A DNA stretch of 12,965 nt from Euperipatoides rowelli. Its lineage: Eukaryota; Onychophora; Udeonychophora; Euonychophora; Peripatopsidae. The first letter of the stretch is position 1; every line of letters begins with the position of its first letter. The notes under the pieces were generated by a model. The model was not told where the DNA came from. It did no database searches and was given only the letters and a program-made list of their open reading frames with translations. Below, piece after piece: positions 1 to 8,770 of the stretch. The stretch lies in NCBI GenBank assembly GCA_003024985.2, contig PXIH01S0017975.1, one strand, 5' to 3'. A program made the position numbers and the translations under genes.

Positions 1-532
1 ATTGTTATAATTTCTTTTTTTCCTTTTTGTTTTTAGTCTTTAACGTTTTAAACTATCTAAAATCTGATTAATTGTAGAATTTTATTTTATTACCACTCAG
101 TTAGTCACAAAAACATTTAATTCCACAAGGAGGGGTTTGAGACAAGATTTTTTTTAATTGATTATTATGACCAAAGATCCTAAGTGTAGCGTATAATAGA
201 CGTAAAGTAAAAGTTTATTTAATCCCATATATGAGAAGTGATGAGAACCTGAAAAAAAATATAAGAAAAATCTGATTTACGTTAGCTAGCTATCCGCATG
301 GTTCAAGCACTGACGTAAAAATATCGTGGGTTCAAGTTCAAAAGTCATTTTTAAATACAGTTTCGCCAATAGTGGCAGCACAGCAGTAAAAAATATCCTC
401 GTTTTCGAATCAATATGTCAGCTTCCATGAAATACACATAGAGTAAGGAAATATGGAAATACACAGATTGTATTGTAAATAATTGAATTAAATGTTGAGT
501 TTTAAACTTTCTAAAAAAAGTGAAAAACTGCA
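1..532. other. Non-coding 5' flank of the GFM2 frame
   Basis: This stretch is A+T-rich and carries no credible reading frame; a 60-codon frame on the minus strand has the biased composition (F, I, Y, L) expected of random A+T-rich DNA. It must contain the promoter and 5' leader of the downstream gene, or upstream exons lie outside the window, but I see no clear TATA box, initiator or CpG-rich promoter. The only structured part is the tRNA-like stretch near 282-339. Confidence 0.6.
282..339 (+). repeat. Decayed tRNA-like stretch, possible tRNA-derived SINE head
   Basis: A box-A-like start (TTAGCTAGCTATCCG at 282-296) is followed by GGTTCAAGCACTGAC (300-314) and, about 46 bases after the box A start, by a box-B-like CGTGGGTTCAAGTTC (325-339). 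Spacing and wording resemble the pol III promoter region of tRNA-derived SINEs, where a phrase like GGTTAGAGCACTGAC precedes CGTGGGTTCAAATCC. The T-stem does not pair and no acceptor stem is visible, so this is not a working tRNA gene. No SINE tail or target duplication was identified. It lies about 200 bases upstream of the GFM2 start, so it could sit within the gene's promoter or leader. Confidence 0.35.
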
Positions 533-2800
533 ATGATGGTATTTTTTTACATTTGTTTTAAAAGTGATAAGCTTTTTAGAATTGTACGTTTTTTAAATCA
601 TGGTCACCGTCAGAATAAAATGTTTGCTACTTTTTTGCGCAAAGATGATAACATTTCAAGCAAACCAGTTGCCGAAGAATATGATGTCAATAAAATTCGT
701 AATATTGGTATTATGGCTCATATTGATGCCGGTAAAACTACTACTACTGAAAGAATGATATATTACTCGGGATTATCTAGAATTATTGGCGAAGTTCACG
801 ATGGTAATACAGTTATGGATTACATGGAACAAGAAAGAGAGCGTGGAATCACTATTACTTCAGCAGCTATTTCGTTATTTTGGAATAAATATAAAATTAA
901 TTTAATAGACACACCTGGTCATGTTGACTTCACCATGGAAGTTGAAAGGGCTCTTCGAGTATTGGATGGTGCAATAGCCATTTTAGATGCTTCAGCTGGA
1001 GTTGAAGCTCAAACAATGACAGTCTGGAAACAAGCTGATCGGTATAAGATTCCTAGATTAGTGTTTATTAATAAAATGGATAAAATTGGAGCAGACTATC
1101 ATTATTCAATAACTAGTTTAATACAAAAGCTATATGCTCAACCTTTAGTCTTACAACTTCCAATCGGTCAAGGAAAAGCTTTTCAAGGCGTCATAGATTT
1201 ATTAACTATGGAAAGTATTGTATGGCCACAGGATGATGCTCGAGAAGATGGAAAGAATTATTTAATAGAACCTCTTGATAAAATTAAACACAAACACTTT
1301 TATGATGAGGCTTTATCCTCAAGAAATAAACTGGTTGAACAAATTGCAGATCTCAATGATGACATTGCAGAAATATTAATAAGAGAAGAAAACAGTTTAA
1401 AACTAAGAACTCAAGATTTATATAAGGCAATCAGATTACTTACTCTAAATCACAAAGTAGTTCCAGTTTTATGTGGCAGTGCCTATAAAAATAAAGGCAT
1501 ACAGCCATTGTTAGATTATATAATTAAATATTTACCATCACCAATTGAACAAAATTTTGACTTTTTGAATTATTATAAGGATAATTTGTGTTTATTTGCT
1601 TTCAAAGTAATTCATGATAAACAAAGAGGTCCTTTGACATTTTTAAGAGTTTATTCTGGCACCATAAATCAAGGAATGTCTTTATATAATATCAATCAAA
1701 ATTGTAATGAAAAAGTTTCAAAATTATTTGTGGCATATGCTGATGAATTTAGAGATGTGTTGCAAATACAGGCAGGAAATATAGCTGTTATAATGGGTTG
1801 CAAAAAGACTATAACTGGTGATACATTGGTTGCAAATGAAGCAGTTGCCAAAGATGTACAGAAAAACTTGAAAACTAATAACTCACCTGTGTTAGTTGGA
1901 CTACAACTTCCTGAACCTGTATTTTTTTGTACTATAGAAGCGCCATCTCTAAGTCAACAACATATTTTAGAACAAGCATTGGCTTGTCTTCAACGTGAAG
2001 ATCCTAGTTTTAAAGCTAAAATTGATGAAGATTCTGGGCAAACAGTAATATCTGGAATGGGTGAATTACATATTGATATAATTAAAAATAGAATTTTAAA
2101 AGAATATGGTATAGAAGCCTATCTTGGACCTTTGCAAATTGCATATAAAGAGATTTTAACACAAAAAGCTCAAGACACTCTAATTTTTACTAGAACTTTA
2201 GGAGATATTAAGCATCAAGTAAAAATTGCTCTTTTATTGGAACCTGAGTCAAATTTTAATAAGTTCAAACATATTAATTTGTTTCATAGTAAAGAAATCA
2301 ATTTAACTGAAATAAGAAAAGATTATATACAAGCCATAGAAAATGGGGTTATACTTGCACTTTTACATGGACCTTTATTGAGCTTCCCAGTGGTAGGAGT
2401 TAAAGTAACCCTTATGGAATTGGAAGTTGGGCCTAGAACTTCCCTACCTATGATAAGTGCTAGTGCTTCCCAGTGTCTTGCATCTGTAATGAAATTAGCA
2501 GCAGGTCATTTATTGGAACCTGTCGTGCATCTAGAGGTTAATTTACTAAAAACATATTTGGAAACAATTCTTCGAGATTTAGGTAAGCACAGAAGCATTA
2601 TTAAAGATATTCAATATAAACAAGACTGGGCTTTTGTTCTTGCAGAAACTCCTCTGTCTGAAATGTTGGGATATTCTACACGCATAAGAACGATTACATC
2701 AGGATGTGCTCATTTTACAATGGAATTCTCTCATTATCAAAAAATGAATTCTTGTGATCAAGAAAAGGTTTTAGCAAAAGCTTTGAACTTTAGTAATTAA
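533..2800 (+). CDS. GFM2: Ribosome-releasing factor 2, mitochondrial (EF-G2mt GTPase)
   Basis: This translational GTPase is known to work with mitochondrial RRF to split 55S ribosomes into subunits after termination; unlike GFM1 it is not the translocase. The 755 residues match the family's usual length (human about 780). G-domain motifs are all present: AHIDAGKT (62-69), RGITI (104-108), DTPGH (126-130), NKMD (180-183) and GSA (315-317). Domain II covers about 350-435, domain III about 450-530 with GMGELHIDII (508-517), domain IV about 535-655, domain V about 656-740. The GFM2-type end, GYSTRIRTITSG (713-724) then SHYQKMNSCDQ (733-743), favours GFM2 over GFM1. The first 50 residues are basic and aromatic, compatible with a mitochondrial import signal. 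Two ATGs stand in tandem (533, 536); the second has the stronger context (A at -3, G at +4), and another Met is at residue 30. The frame has no stop, frameshift or intron. Codons are A/T-ending like the surroundings, giving no sign of foreign origin. Confidence 0.95.
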   Translation: MMVFFYICFKSDKLFRIVRFLNHGHRQNKMFATFLRKDDNISSKPVAEEYDVNKIRNIGIMAHIDAGKTTTTERMIYYSGLSRIIGEVHDGNTVMDYMEQERERGITITSAAISLFWNKYKINLIDTPGHVDFTMEVERALRVLDGAIAILDASAGVEAQTMTVWKQADRYKIPRLVFINKMDKIGADYHYSITSLIQKLYAQPLVLQLPIGQGKAFQGVIDLLTMESIVWPQDDAREDGKNYLIEPLDKIKHKHFYDEALSSRNKLVEQIADLNDDIAEILIREENSLKLRTQDLYKAIRLLTLNHKVVPVLCGSAYKNKGIQPLLDYIIKYLPSPIEQNFDFLNYYKDNLCLFAFKVIHDKQRGPLTFLRVYSGTINQGMSLYNINQNCNEKVSKLFVAYADEFRDVLQIQAGNIAVIMGCKKTITGDTLVANEAVAKDVQKNLKTNNSPVLVGLQLPEPVFFCTIEAPSLSQQHILEQALACLQREDPSFKAKIDEDSGQTVISGMGELHIDIIKNRILKEYGIEAYLGPLQIAYKEILTQKAQDTLIFTRTLGDIKHQVKIALLLEPESNFNKFKHINLFHSKEINLTEIRKDYIQAIENGVILALLHGPLLSFPVVGVKVTLMELEVGPRTSLPMISASASQCLASVMKLAAGHLLEPVVHLEVNLLKTYLETILRDLGKHRSIIKDIQYKQDWAFVLAETPLSEMLGYSTRIRTITSGCAHFTMEFSHYQKMNSCDQEKVLAKALNFSN

Positions 2801-3429
2801 AATTATAAAATATTTAAACTTAAAGTCTTTTATTATTTTAATAGAATTTTAAAATATAAAATTAAATATAGACTATGCTGATTACAAAAGAAATTTGATA
2901 TTTACAAAACAATCATCAGAATATCTGATTTTAATCATAAGTTCGCTGGATATCACAGACTATTTGGTCATTCATGAACAAGACAGGTCATATAGACTCA
3001 ATGAGTTTGTCATTACTAAAAAAAGAATGAATCATTTATAATCAAAATGTCTATATATCATGCCATCCTAGTTTATTGCATAGGCCTAATTCTAGATTTA
3101 CAGTCTTTCTGGCTAAGTTTATTTATTTATCATTAACAGAAGAAAGTAAAAAAAAGGAAACAAATTTACAGTAACATTTATAAAATGACAGAAACATAGG
3201 ATACATGACCCAGATAAAATATAACACAGCAAACACAAATTACAGTTAAATAATGAAAGAAAAGAAAAAGATAGGTATGAAAAGGCTAAAATTCAAAGTA
3301 AAAAATTAAAAAGTAAACATTAAAAAACAAGACAACAATCAAAATAGGAGATTGACTAAACAGTAAAGGTAAGTGGCTAAATTTATCATTTTTAAACAAG
3401 AAATTATCAAGACCAAGCTTGACCTATAT

Positions 3430-3445
3430 CCACTGCTGGGCAAAG
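3430..3445 (+). repeat. Short word seen in insect interspersed repeats
   Basis: CCACTGCTGGGCAAAG is close to a phrase (CCACTGCTGGGCAYAGGCCT-like) that I recall as very common in insect, especially lepidopteran, interspersed repeats. Only about 16 bases fit before the similarity is lost, so this may be the stub of a retroelement fragment or chance. No flanking element sequence was recognised. Confidence 0.22.
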
Positions 3446-3494
3446 ATTGCAAAGATTAAGAATATAATTATTTTAACTATTTGAAATTTAGTTG

Positions 3495-3525
3495 AATAAA
3501 ACCCGTATAAATTAAAAAAAAAAAA
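3495..3525 (+). terminator. AATAAA followed by A12: polyadenylation site or retroposed tail
   Basis: A canonical AATAAA (3495-3500) is followed 13 bases later by a 12-base A run (3514-3525). This is the layout of a cleavage site whose poly(A) tail has been copied into DNA, as in a processed retrocopy or non-LTR element. It could equally be a genomic poly(A) signal next to a chance A run in A-rich DNA. I compared the bases after the run with the 5' flank of GFM2 by eye and found no convincing target duplication. Confidence 0.3.
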
Positions 3526-3738
3526 TAACCTTGACTAACAAAGATATCACCATGAAGGGTGTTCCAAATTTTAATACTTCTGTTAAGAATATCTTCAACT
3601 TATTTAGTTCTATAAGTTTATTAATACCAACAATAATATAATACTTAAGGTACTATACAGAAAAATTAAGGCCCTAACCATAACTGGAAATGGATCTTAT
3701 TATAATTAACATGTAATAAACCTACATTTGATTATATA

Positions 3739-3750
3739 CCCCCCCCCCCC
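3739..3750. repeat. C12 homopolymer
   Basis: Twelve C residues in a row, then TCCC, inside A+T-rich DNA. Length is likely to be unreliable from sequencing slippage. Confidence 0.85.
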
Positions 3751-4060
3751 TCCCAACCCTTTTAATCATAAAAATTTAAAAAAAAAATACAATGTTTAGA
3801 AATCAAAATTACAATGAATGATTTACTACTTTAATTAAATTTATTATTGGTAATTTCCTACATCTTGTTCTAATAAATGGTAAATTATATGCAACCTTAT
3901 ATTCATTATTTCTCCTAGTTTGACTCACTTATTGATAGGTCCTAATTGTTAAAAATTATTAATATTTTTCAAAACAATTGTTTGAACATAAAAAATGAGA
4001 TCATATCTGTTCTGCCTTTGTATCGGTGACATAATATTTAATTTATCCAATCTTAAATTC

Positions 4061-4082
4061 TTTTTTTTTTTTTTTGGGNGGG
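4061..4082. repeat. T15 run followed by GGGNGGG with an ambiguous base
   Basis: Fifteen T residues lead into GGGNGGG, with the undetermined base at 4079. This marks a place where read quality or assembly was weak, so the exact length and sequence here should not be relied on. Confidence 0.85.
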
Positions 4083-4685
4083 AATTGGTTCCTCAACTTA
4101 TTTAATACAAACGAAAATAAGAACCATAAATATTCAAAGCAATACCTCTTATATCCAACCCACCAATTTTCCACTTGTAAATCAAATAACATAATTAAAT
4201 AACACATTATTTTAGCAAGATAATTTTGTCAAAGAACATTTTACTATAACTGTTATTCCACTTAGCTTCAACAATTTCACTGTCCAAATTCAAACAGTCC
4301 TTGTAATATATAGATCTCATCCCCATAACCACGGTCTCAATTTCATCTTACCAAATATAGCAGCATTTCTCTTTTTCCACATAAAAAACAAACCATACAA
4401 AATTATTATGCTTTTAAAAAAAATTTAGTTAAGAGAAATATTATTTCTTTATAAAATTTTGAATTAATGATTAGCATAATTTTTGGTACCACAAATTATA
4501 TTCATTTGACCATAAATTTCTTAAAGATGTAGTCTTAAGTTTTTGCAAATTCTATCTAATAGTTATGATACAATTGTAAATTTATATTGCTTTGTCATAA
4601 GATTGTAATTTTTATAAGTTACCGGTATATCTTAAATTCCTAAAATATCTCCCCACTCTTCTAAACCCTGGGTGTGCCACAGAAT

Positions 4686-4705
4686 TTAGTCTAGTCACAG
4701 ACTAA
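4686..4705. repeat. Small inverted repeat, TTAGTCT / AGACTAA
   Basis: Perfect 7-bp arms separated by 6 bases. It is short enough to arise by chance but lies in a slightly less A+T-rich patch (about 4650-4720). No function is assigned. Confidence 0.5.
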
Positions 4706-7513
4706 CTATACCGTAGTTGATAACTTAAGCTTTTCTTTAAGTCATTTGGATTAATGTAAAATAAATTAAAATGTCAAACATCCTGCATAAACCTCTATAC
4801 ATGTAGAATAAATGCTAGAATACAAAATTTAAAATTTTATCAATTTTAATCTTTCAGCCACAGGTTACAGTTTGAGCCAACTTTCAACTTATTTTGTCAT
4901 CTCAGGAAAGCTCATAAAAAATTCTATATACGAAAGGACAGCTAGACAATTAAAGCCCTGCACAAAATTAATAGTATAGGCCTAATTTACTTGATTTGAT
5001 TGCATGTACTAATAGGCTAGTTTTAATAACTTCCGATGATACTTGGAAATTGTTGAAGTTGACTCTAGCCGCAATTAATTTATGTATGATTTAAATTGGC
5101 TTTATTGCATCTTTTCAAGTTGGAATTTTGAATTTATTTTGTGAGCTATAATCAAACTATTTTAGTAATTTTGTTTGGAACATAAATTTAGACCTAGACT
5201 CTAACATGTATCTCTACAAATAAGTTTTTCTTATTTAAGATAAATGTTCGCTTTGGGCAAGTTATCATTAAGCTTCCACCTTATTACCCGTAATAAAATA
5301 TTTATTTTCAAGATAAATGTGTTGGGCAGAGGAAATGTTGCAATATATTCAAGAGAAGATAATGAGATGTAGAAAAGCCGAGGATGATTACTGTAAATAC
5401 AGCTAGGCCTATTAATGGAAGCAATTGTCAATTTTTTAATGTTTTGATTTTAATAAACAGAAAAATATATAAATACAATAGTTAATGAATATTAGTAAAA
5501 AACTAAATAAATTATTTTCATTTTATATTTTTACAAAGATACCCTTCTGATACAGGCCCCATAATTTTGTAAATGTACACACAGCCTATGCATGGGATTA
5601 TTATTTCAGATAGCTATATTTATTAAACTTATGTCAAAAATTGCTTACAAACAGATTAGATAAAAGGACCTTGCTGATCATGTGACTAATCAAGCACATT
5701 ATCGTAGAAAATAAATGAAAATAATTATAAGAAAATTTATCTAGGCTACTGTATAATTTTTGTTAATTTTTTTTTTCATAGTATAAATTTGATTCTGATG
5801 GTTATTATTATTTTTTTTTGCAAGATCAAGGGGAAAAATAAGAAAAACATTGAAATCATTGATTGGTAGTTCAAAGATAGACTCTTAACTAATGCAAGTC
5901 TCTGTTAAGTTGTATGTTGAATTTCAACTTCAAAGTTGTCGATTAGTAAGTAAAATTTTATTCTTCACTATATTATTAAATTTATTCCTACCAATTTATA
6001 TGGTAAATAAAGAAATTACCTAAGTTTTATTGTTTAAAAAAATATTACTAAATTTCATATTTAAACTGTATGTGGCATTGTGCTGTTTTGAAACCAATGA
6101 AAATATTGACTAACACGAGAAACACTAAAGGTACCATATTATTATTTTTCATGATAAAATCGCGGTTAAGTAGGCTACTTTATATTATTTTTCAATTTTT
6201 TGAACTCTTTCAATTTTTTATTATATGAATGTAGCTTGGGAAGAGAATTTGGATCCTATTGTTATTATAAAGGTGAAACAATTTCTTAGACATTTAAGAA
6301 ATAAATGACTTAAAAATTTTGTCAATATTTTAAGAGATCTATTTATTTTTAATATATATTCAAAGAATGTGTAACTGACAAATTCAGATTTAATTGTCAA
6401 CTTTCTGGTAGGTTGGCTAAATTTGGCATAGTTACTCTCTAGGATGTGGTGCAAAATCTAGGCTATCATTATACCTGAACACATAACTTAGCATTAAAGC
6501 AATATTTTTTTCATTTGGGATGTTCCAAGAACAGGTCAATGTCGGGCACTTTAAGCTACTAAATTATGAATGCAATAGAATCTGAATTATTGGATCATTT
6601 AGATAATTTATATAATATTTCCATATAATCTCAATTATTATTGAGGAGGGAAAGGGATTTTATTAAGGGTGGAGGAAGGGATGAATTATAAAATTGATAT
6701 AATGAAGTAACATATGCAGCATTATTTATTAATTGAGGATATTGATGCAAGTTGATAAAAATGGTTGCAATAATTCACTAAAAAAATCTGAAACTTTATA
6801 AGGACATGTCAGAAATAATCCTCAGATTAGTACTCGAGAGAAATCATGCTAAAAAATTAAAGTAATTGTTTAGCTCTCTTGATTTAGCTAAACAAATATG
6901 CAAATTATGTAAAATAAATAATTGTCAAATTTAGTATACTGCAATACAATTTGAAATGTTATCATATTGATAAAAAATTATTGTGATAATTTTTATATTA
7001 CTAAACCAGCAGATTGATATTCTGGCAATGAAAAAGGAAATAAAAATACAGTAGGTGAGTCACAACATTGACCTATAAAGTTCTGGAAAATGTGCAACAT
7101 AATTGATCAAAAATGAAGATATTGAAATTCATAACCTACCTTTGGATTTGAACTATAAAATAATACATATAATATTTATAAGGAAAAGGGAAAACAAAAA
7201 AATGTGTGGGAGAATCAGAAATATCAGTAAATAATACAAATTAACAAAAATATTGTGATAATAATTTAACAATACTGTACTGCATATTAAACTGGAAAAA
7301 AGGAAAATAAATTTTTAGATGTCCCATGTATTGTTTTTTCATAAAAATAATTATGTTGTATTTTTATTATAACAAATTCAAACAAATTTAAAAATTATGT
7401 AGACATGTTATTTTATAAAACAAAATACCAAATATTTTGACATTATTTTAAAAACTGTGAGTATTGTAATGCTTTTTTTTTTATGAAATTTGTAAGTTTG
7501 ATCAGACTGAGTC

Positions 7514-7683
7514 AATGGCGCCAGAGATGTAGCACCTTTAGTTGGTGCATTGGGAGGTTTGATTAAAGGTGCCCTTGTTGCCTTGATGACAACCAAAAAA
7601 AAATTAATTAAAATTTCCTTCCCTTGGTGCTCTAGGCAAAAATGCCTATACTACCCACCCCTTGCTATGTCACTGAATGGCAC
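7514..7683 (+). mobile_element. Degenerate 154-bp hAT-like MITE with 8-bp target duplications
   Basis: The element proper spans 7522-7675. Its left end reads CAGAGATGTAGCACC and its right end, read on the minus strand, CAGTGACATAGCAAGG; 10 of the first 15 bases agree. It is flanked by AATGGCGC (7514-7521) and AATGGCAC (7676-7683), an 8-bp direct repeat with one CpG-decay-type mismatch. An 8-bp duplication and CAG...CTG ends are typical of hAT-superfamily elements. Both ends differ from a CAGTGGCGTAGC-type terminus, which I recall as widespread in invertebrates, mostly by transitions. Inside are GCACCTTTA (7532-7540) with its inverted copy TAAAGGTGC (7564-7572), and a TAGGCA/TGCCTA hairpin (7633-7648). 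It encodes nothing, so it must have been moved by a transposase supplied elsewhere. It is old, judging by terminal decay. Confidence 0.62.
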
Positions 7684-8100
7684 ATTTTTTTTTAAATTCA
7701 GTATTAAAAAATGTTTTAAATTGACTAAATAAATTTTATAAATTACAGTGTTCAAGTATCTGACTTAATCCTATAAATTTTAAAACTCTCGTAAATCTTT
7801 ATCATCAAGAATAACTTGCTGATTAACCCATTATAGCTCACTAGTTGTAATGAAAAATAAACCTTTACTGCTCAGCTATTAAATGCTTATGGGCAGTGTG
7901 ATTCCGATTTTTTGTATATTTAAAGTCATTGTAGCCTTTATATTTAGTCAATCTTGAGGTGTTTACAGCATTTTAAACTAGATTAAACAGGCTTTAAATT
8001 GGTACAAACATTTATCTAAATTGGGTATTAATTAACATATAATAATAATAAAACATTTTGATTTAAAAAATTTTAATCAAAAAATTATTACCGTAGAGTG
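7684..8100. other. Non-coding spacer
   Basis: A+T-rich sequence with no reading frame, element end or RNA gene that I can support. A TACCGTA word lies at 8089-8095, at the edge of the GC-richer repeat block that follows. Confidence 0.5.
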
Positions 8101-8333
8101 CCTGGCAAGAGCGCATGAGCTCTTATCATTTGTTTGGAGGGAAATGGGTGTGGCGCTCTTGTTCGGCGCCATGCTAGTAAACCTTAGATTTACCACAATG
8201 CATTGCAAAACTGATCAGGCGCTCTTGTTTGGCTACAATCAGAATTCCTTAAAAAGATTGTTTTTCAAAACGGCACCCTTGCTTGGACTTTCTTNCCAAA
8301 ACTTTAGGAAATTGGCTGGTACACACTAAAACA

Positions 8334-8341
8334 TGACGTCA
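8334..8341. promoter_or_regulatory. Consensus CRE palindrome TGACGTCA
   Basis: A perfect TGACGTCA, the full CREB/ATF-type binding site, sits inside the 16-bp repeat cluster, with a TGACGTAA half-consensus variant at 8481-8488. Another TGACGTAA occurs at 311-318. A single 8-bp site can occur by chance, and no gene start is visible nearby. Confidence 0.3.
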
Positions 8342-8725
8342 CACATCAATAAAGGTTGGCTGATATATGTGCCAAGTAAGAGCGCCGTCTAAGTTAAAAC
8401 TTTCACTTTTTAATTTTTACAGGCCTCTTCGTTCTGTTTATGAGGATTCCTTGTAATTTATAAAAGCTATATTATCTATATGACGTAAAACACACAAAAA
8501 TTGCATCACATGATAGGCCTAATAATGTCAGATGGTGACATGAAAATTTTTACATGGCACTCGTGTATGGATACACTGTCCTGAACCTTAGATTAGGTAA
8601 ATGAAGCAAAAATCGCTCTTGTTTGGATACCCTTTGGATTTCTTTCAGGATGATAAAAAGTCAAAGTGCAGTGATGGCGCTCTTATTCGGCGATGGCGCT
8701 GTTTACCTATGTTTTGCCAAGAAAT

Positions 8726-8738
8726 GGGGGGGGGGGGG
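8726..8738. repeat. G13 homopolymer
   Basis: Thirteen G residues within the repeat cluster. The run length is likely to be unreliable. Confidence 0.85.
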
Positions 8739-8770
8739 CTTGCTTGGTGTGGCGCTCTTGGTCGGCATTC

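Larger units (their letters stand above)
2801..3525 (+). other. Candidate 3' untranslated region of GFM2
   Basis: No reading frame of note occurs here. Near the stop codon only weak variants of the polyadenylation signal are present (for example TATAAA at 2804-2809). The first canonical AATAAA on the plus strand that I found is at 3495-3500. If used, it would give a 3' UTR of about 0.7 kb. The region is A-rich and otherwise featureless except for the insect-repeat-like word at 3430-3445. Confidence 0.3.
3526..7513. other. Long non-coding stretch
   Basis: Nearly 4 kb of A+T-rich DNA without a supportable gene. The two longest frames (77 codons on the minus strand at 6221-6454 and 66 codons on the minus strand at 5231-5431) are rich in I, F, L, K and S and show no recognisable motif. 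The stretch contains homopolymer runs (C12 at 3739-3750, T15 at 4061-4075), a small inverted repeat at 4686-4705 and two copies of the palindrome TAGGCCTA (4977-4984, 5404-5411). I cannot exclude short exons of a gene whose body lies elsewhere. Confidence 0.6.
8101..8770. repeat. Cluster of a 16-bp GC-rich word, GGCGCTCTTGTTYGGC
   Basis: The word or close variants occur at 8152-8167, 8218-8233, 8272-8286 (three mismatches), 8612-8627, 8676-8691 and 8751-8766 on the plus strand, and at 8103-8114 (core only) and 8371-8386 on the minus strand. Partial versions lie at 8695-8703 and 8739-8747. Spacing is irregular (54 to about 240 bases), so this is not a simple tandem satellite. AACCTTAGATT precedes two of the copies (8180-8190 before 8218; 8584-8594 before 8612), which suggests that larger units were duplicated and then diverged. 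In one frame the word reads as ALLFG, giving short frames at 8144-8329 and 8601-8873, but these lack other coding features and one carries an undetermined base at 8295. Function is unknown; a diverged repeat family or a group of protein-binding sites are both possible. Confidence 0.7.

Noticed and set aside
282-345. Functional tRNA gene
   Set aside because: Box A/B-like words are present but the T-stem and acceptor stem do not pair.
351-533. 60-codon minus-strand frame upstream of GFM2
   Set aside because: Composition dominated by F, I, L, Y, Q typical of random A+T-rich DNA, no motif, and it abuts the real gene on the opposite strand.
533-2800. GFM1 (mitochondrial translocase EF-G1) or a bacterial EF-G from a contaminant or symbiont
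   Set aside because: The C-terminal GYSTRIRTITSG...YQKMN pattern and the domain IV wording fit GFM2, and the A+T-rich flanks with transposon remains are not bacterial.
5231-5431. 66-codon minus-strand frame, and a 29-codon plus-strand frame inside it (5317-5406) with fairly balanced residues
   Set aside because: Both are short, lack recognisable domains, and have no supporting splice sites or neighbours.
6221-6454. 77-codon minus-strand frame
   Set aside because: Residue bias follows base composition and there is no recognisable motif.
7408-7732. Overlapping frames of about 60 codons on both strands
   Set aside because: They run through the non-coding MITE at 7522-7675 and reflect its higher GC content, not coding.
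7522-8770. CRISPR array or tandem satellite in the 8.1-8.8 kb repeats
   Set aside because: Repeat spacing is irregular (54 to about 240 bases), copies occur in both orientations, spacers are not uniform, and the genome context is eukaryotic.
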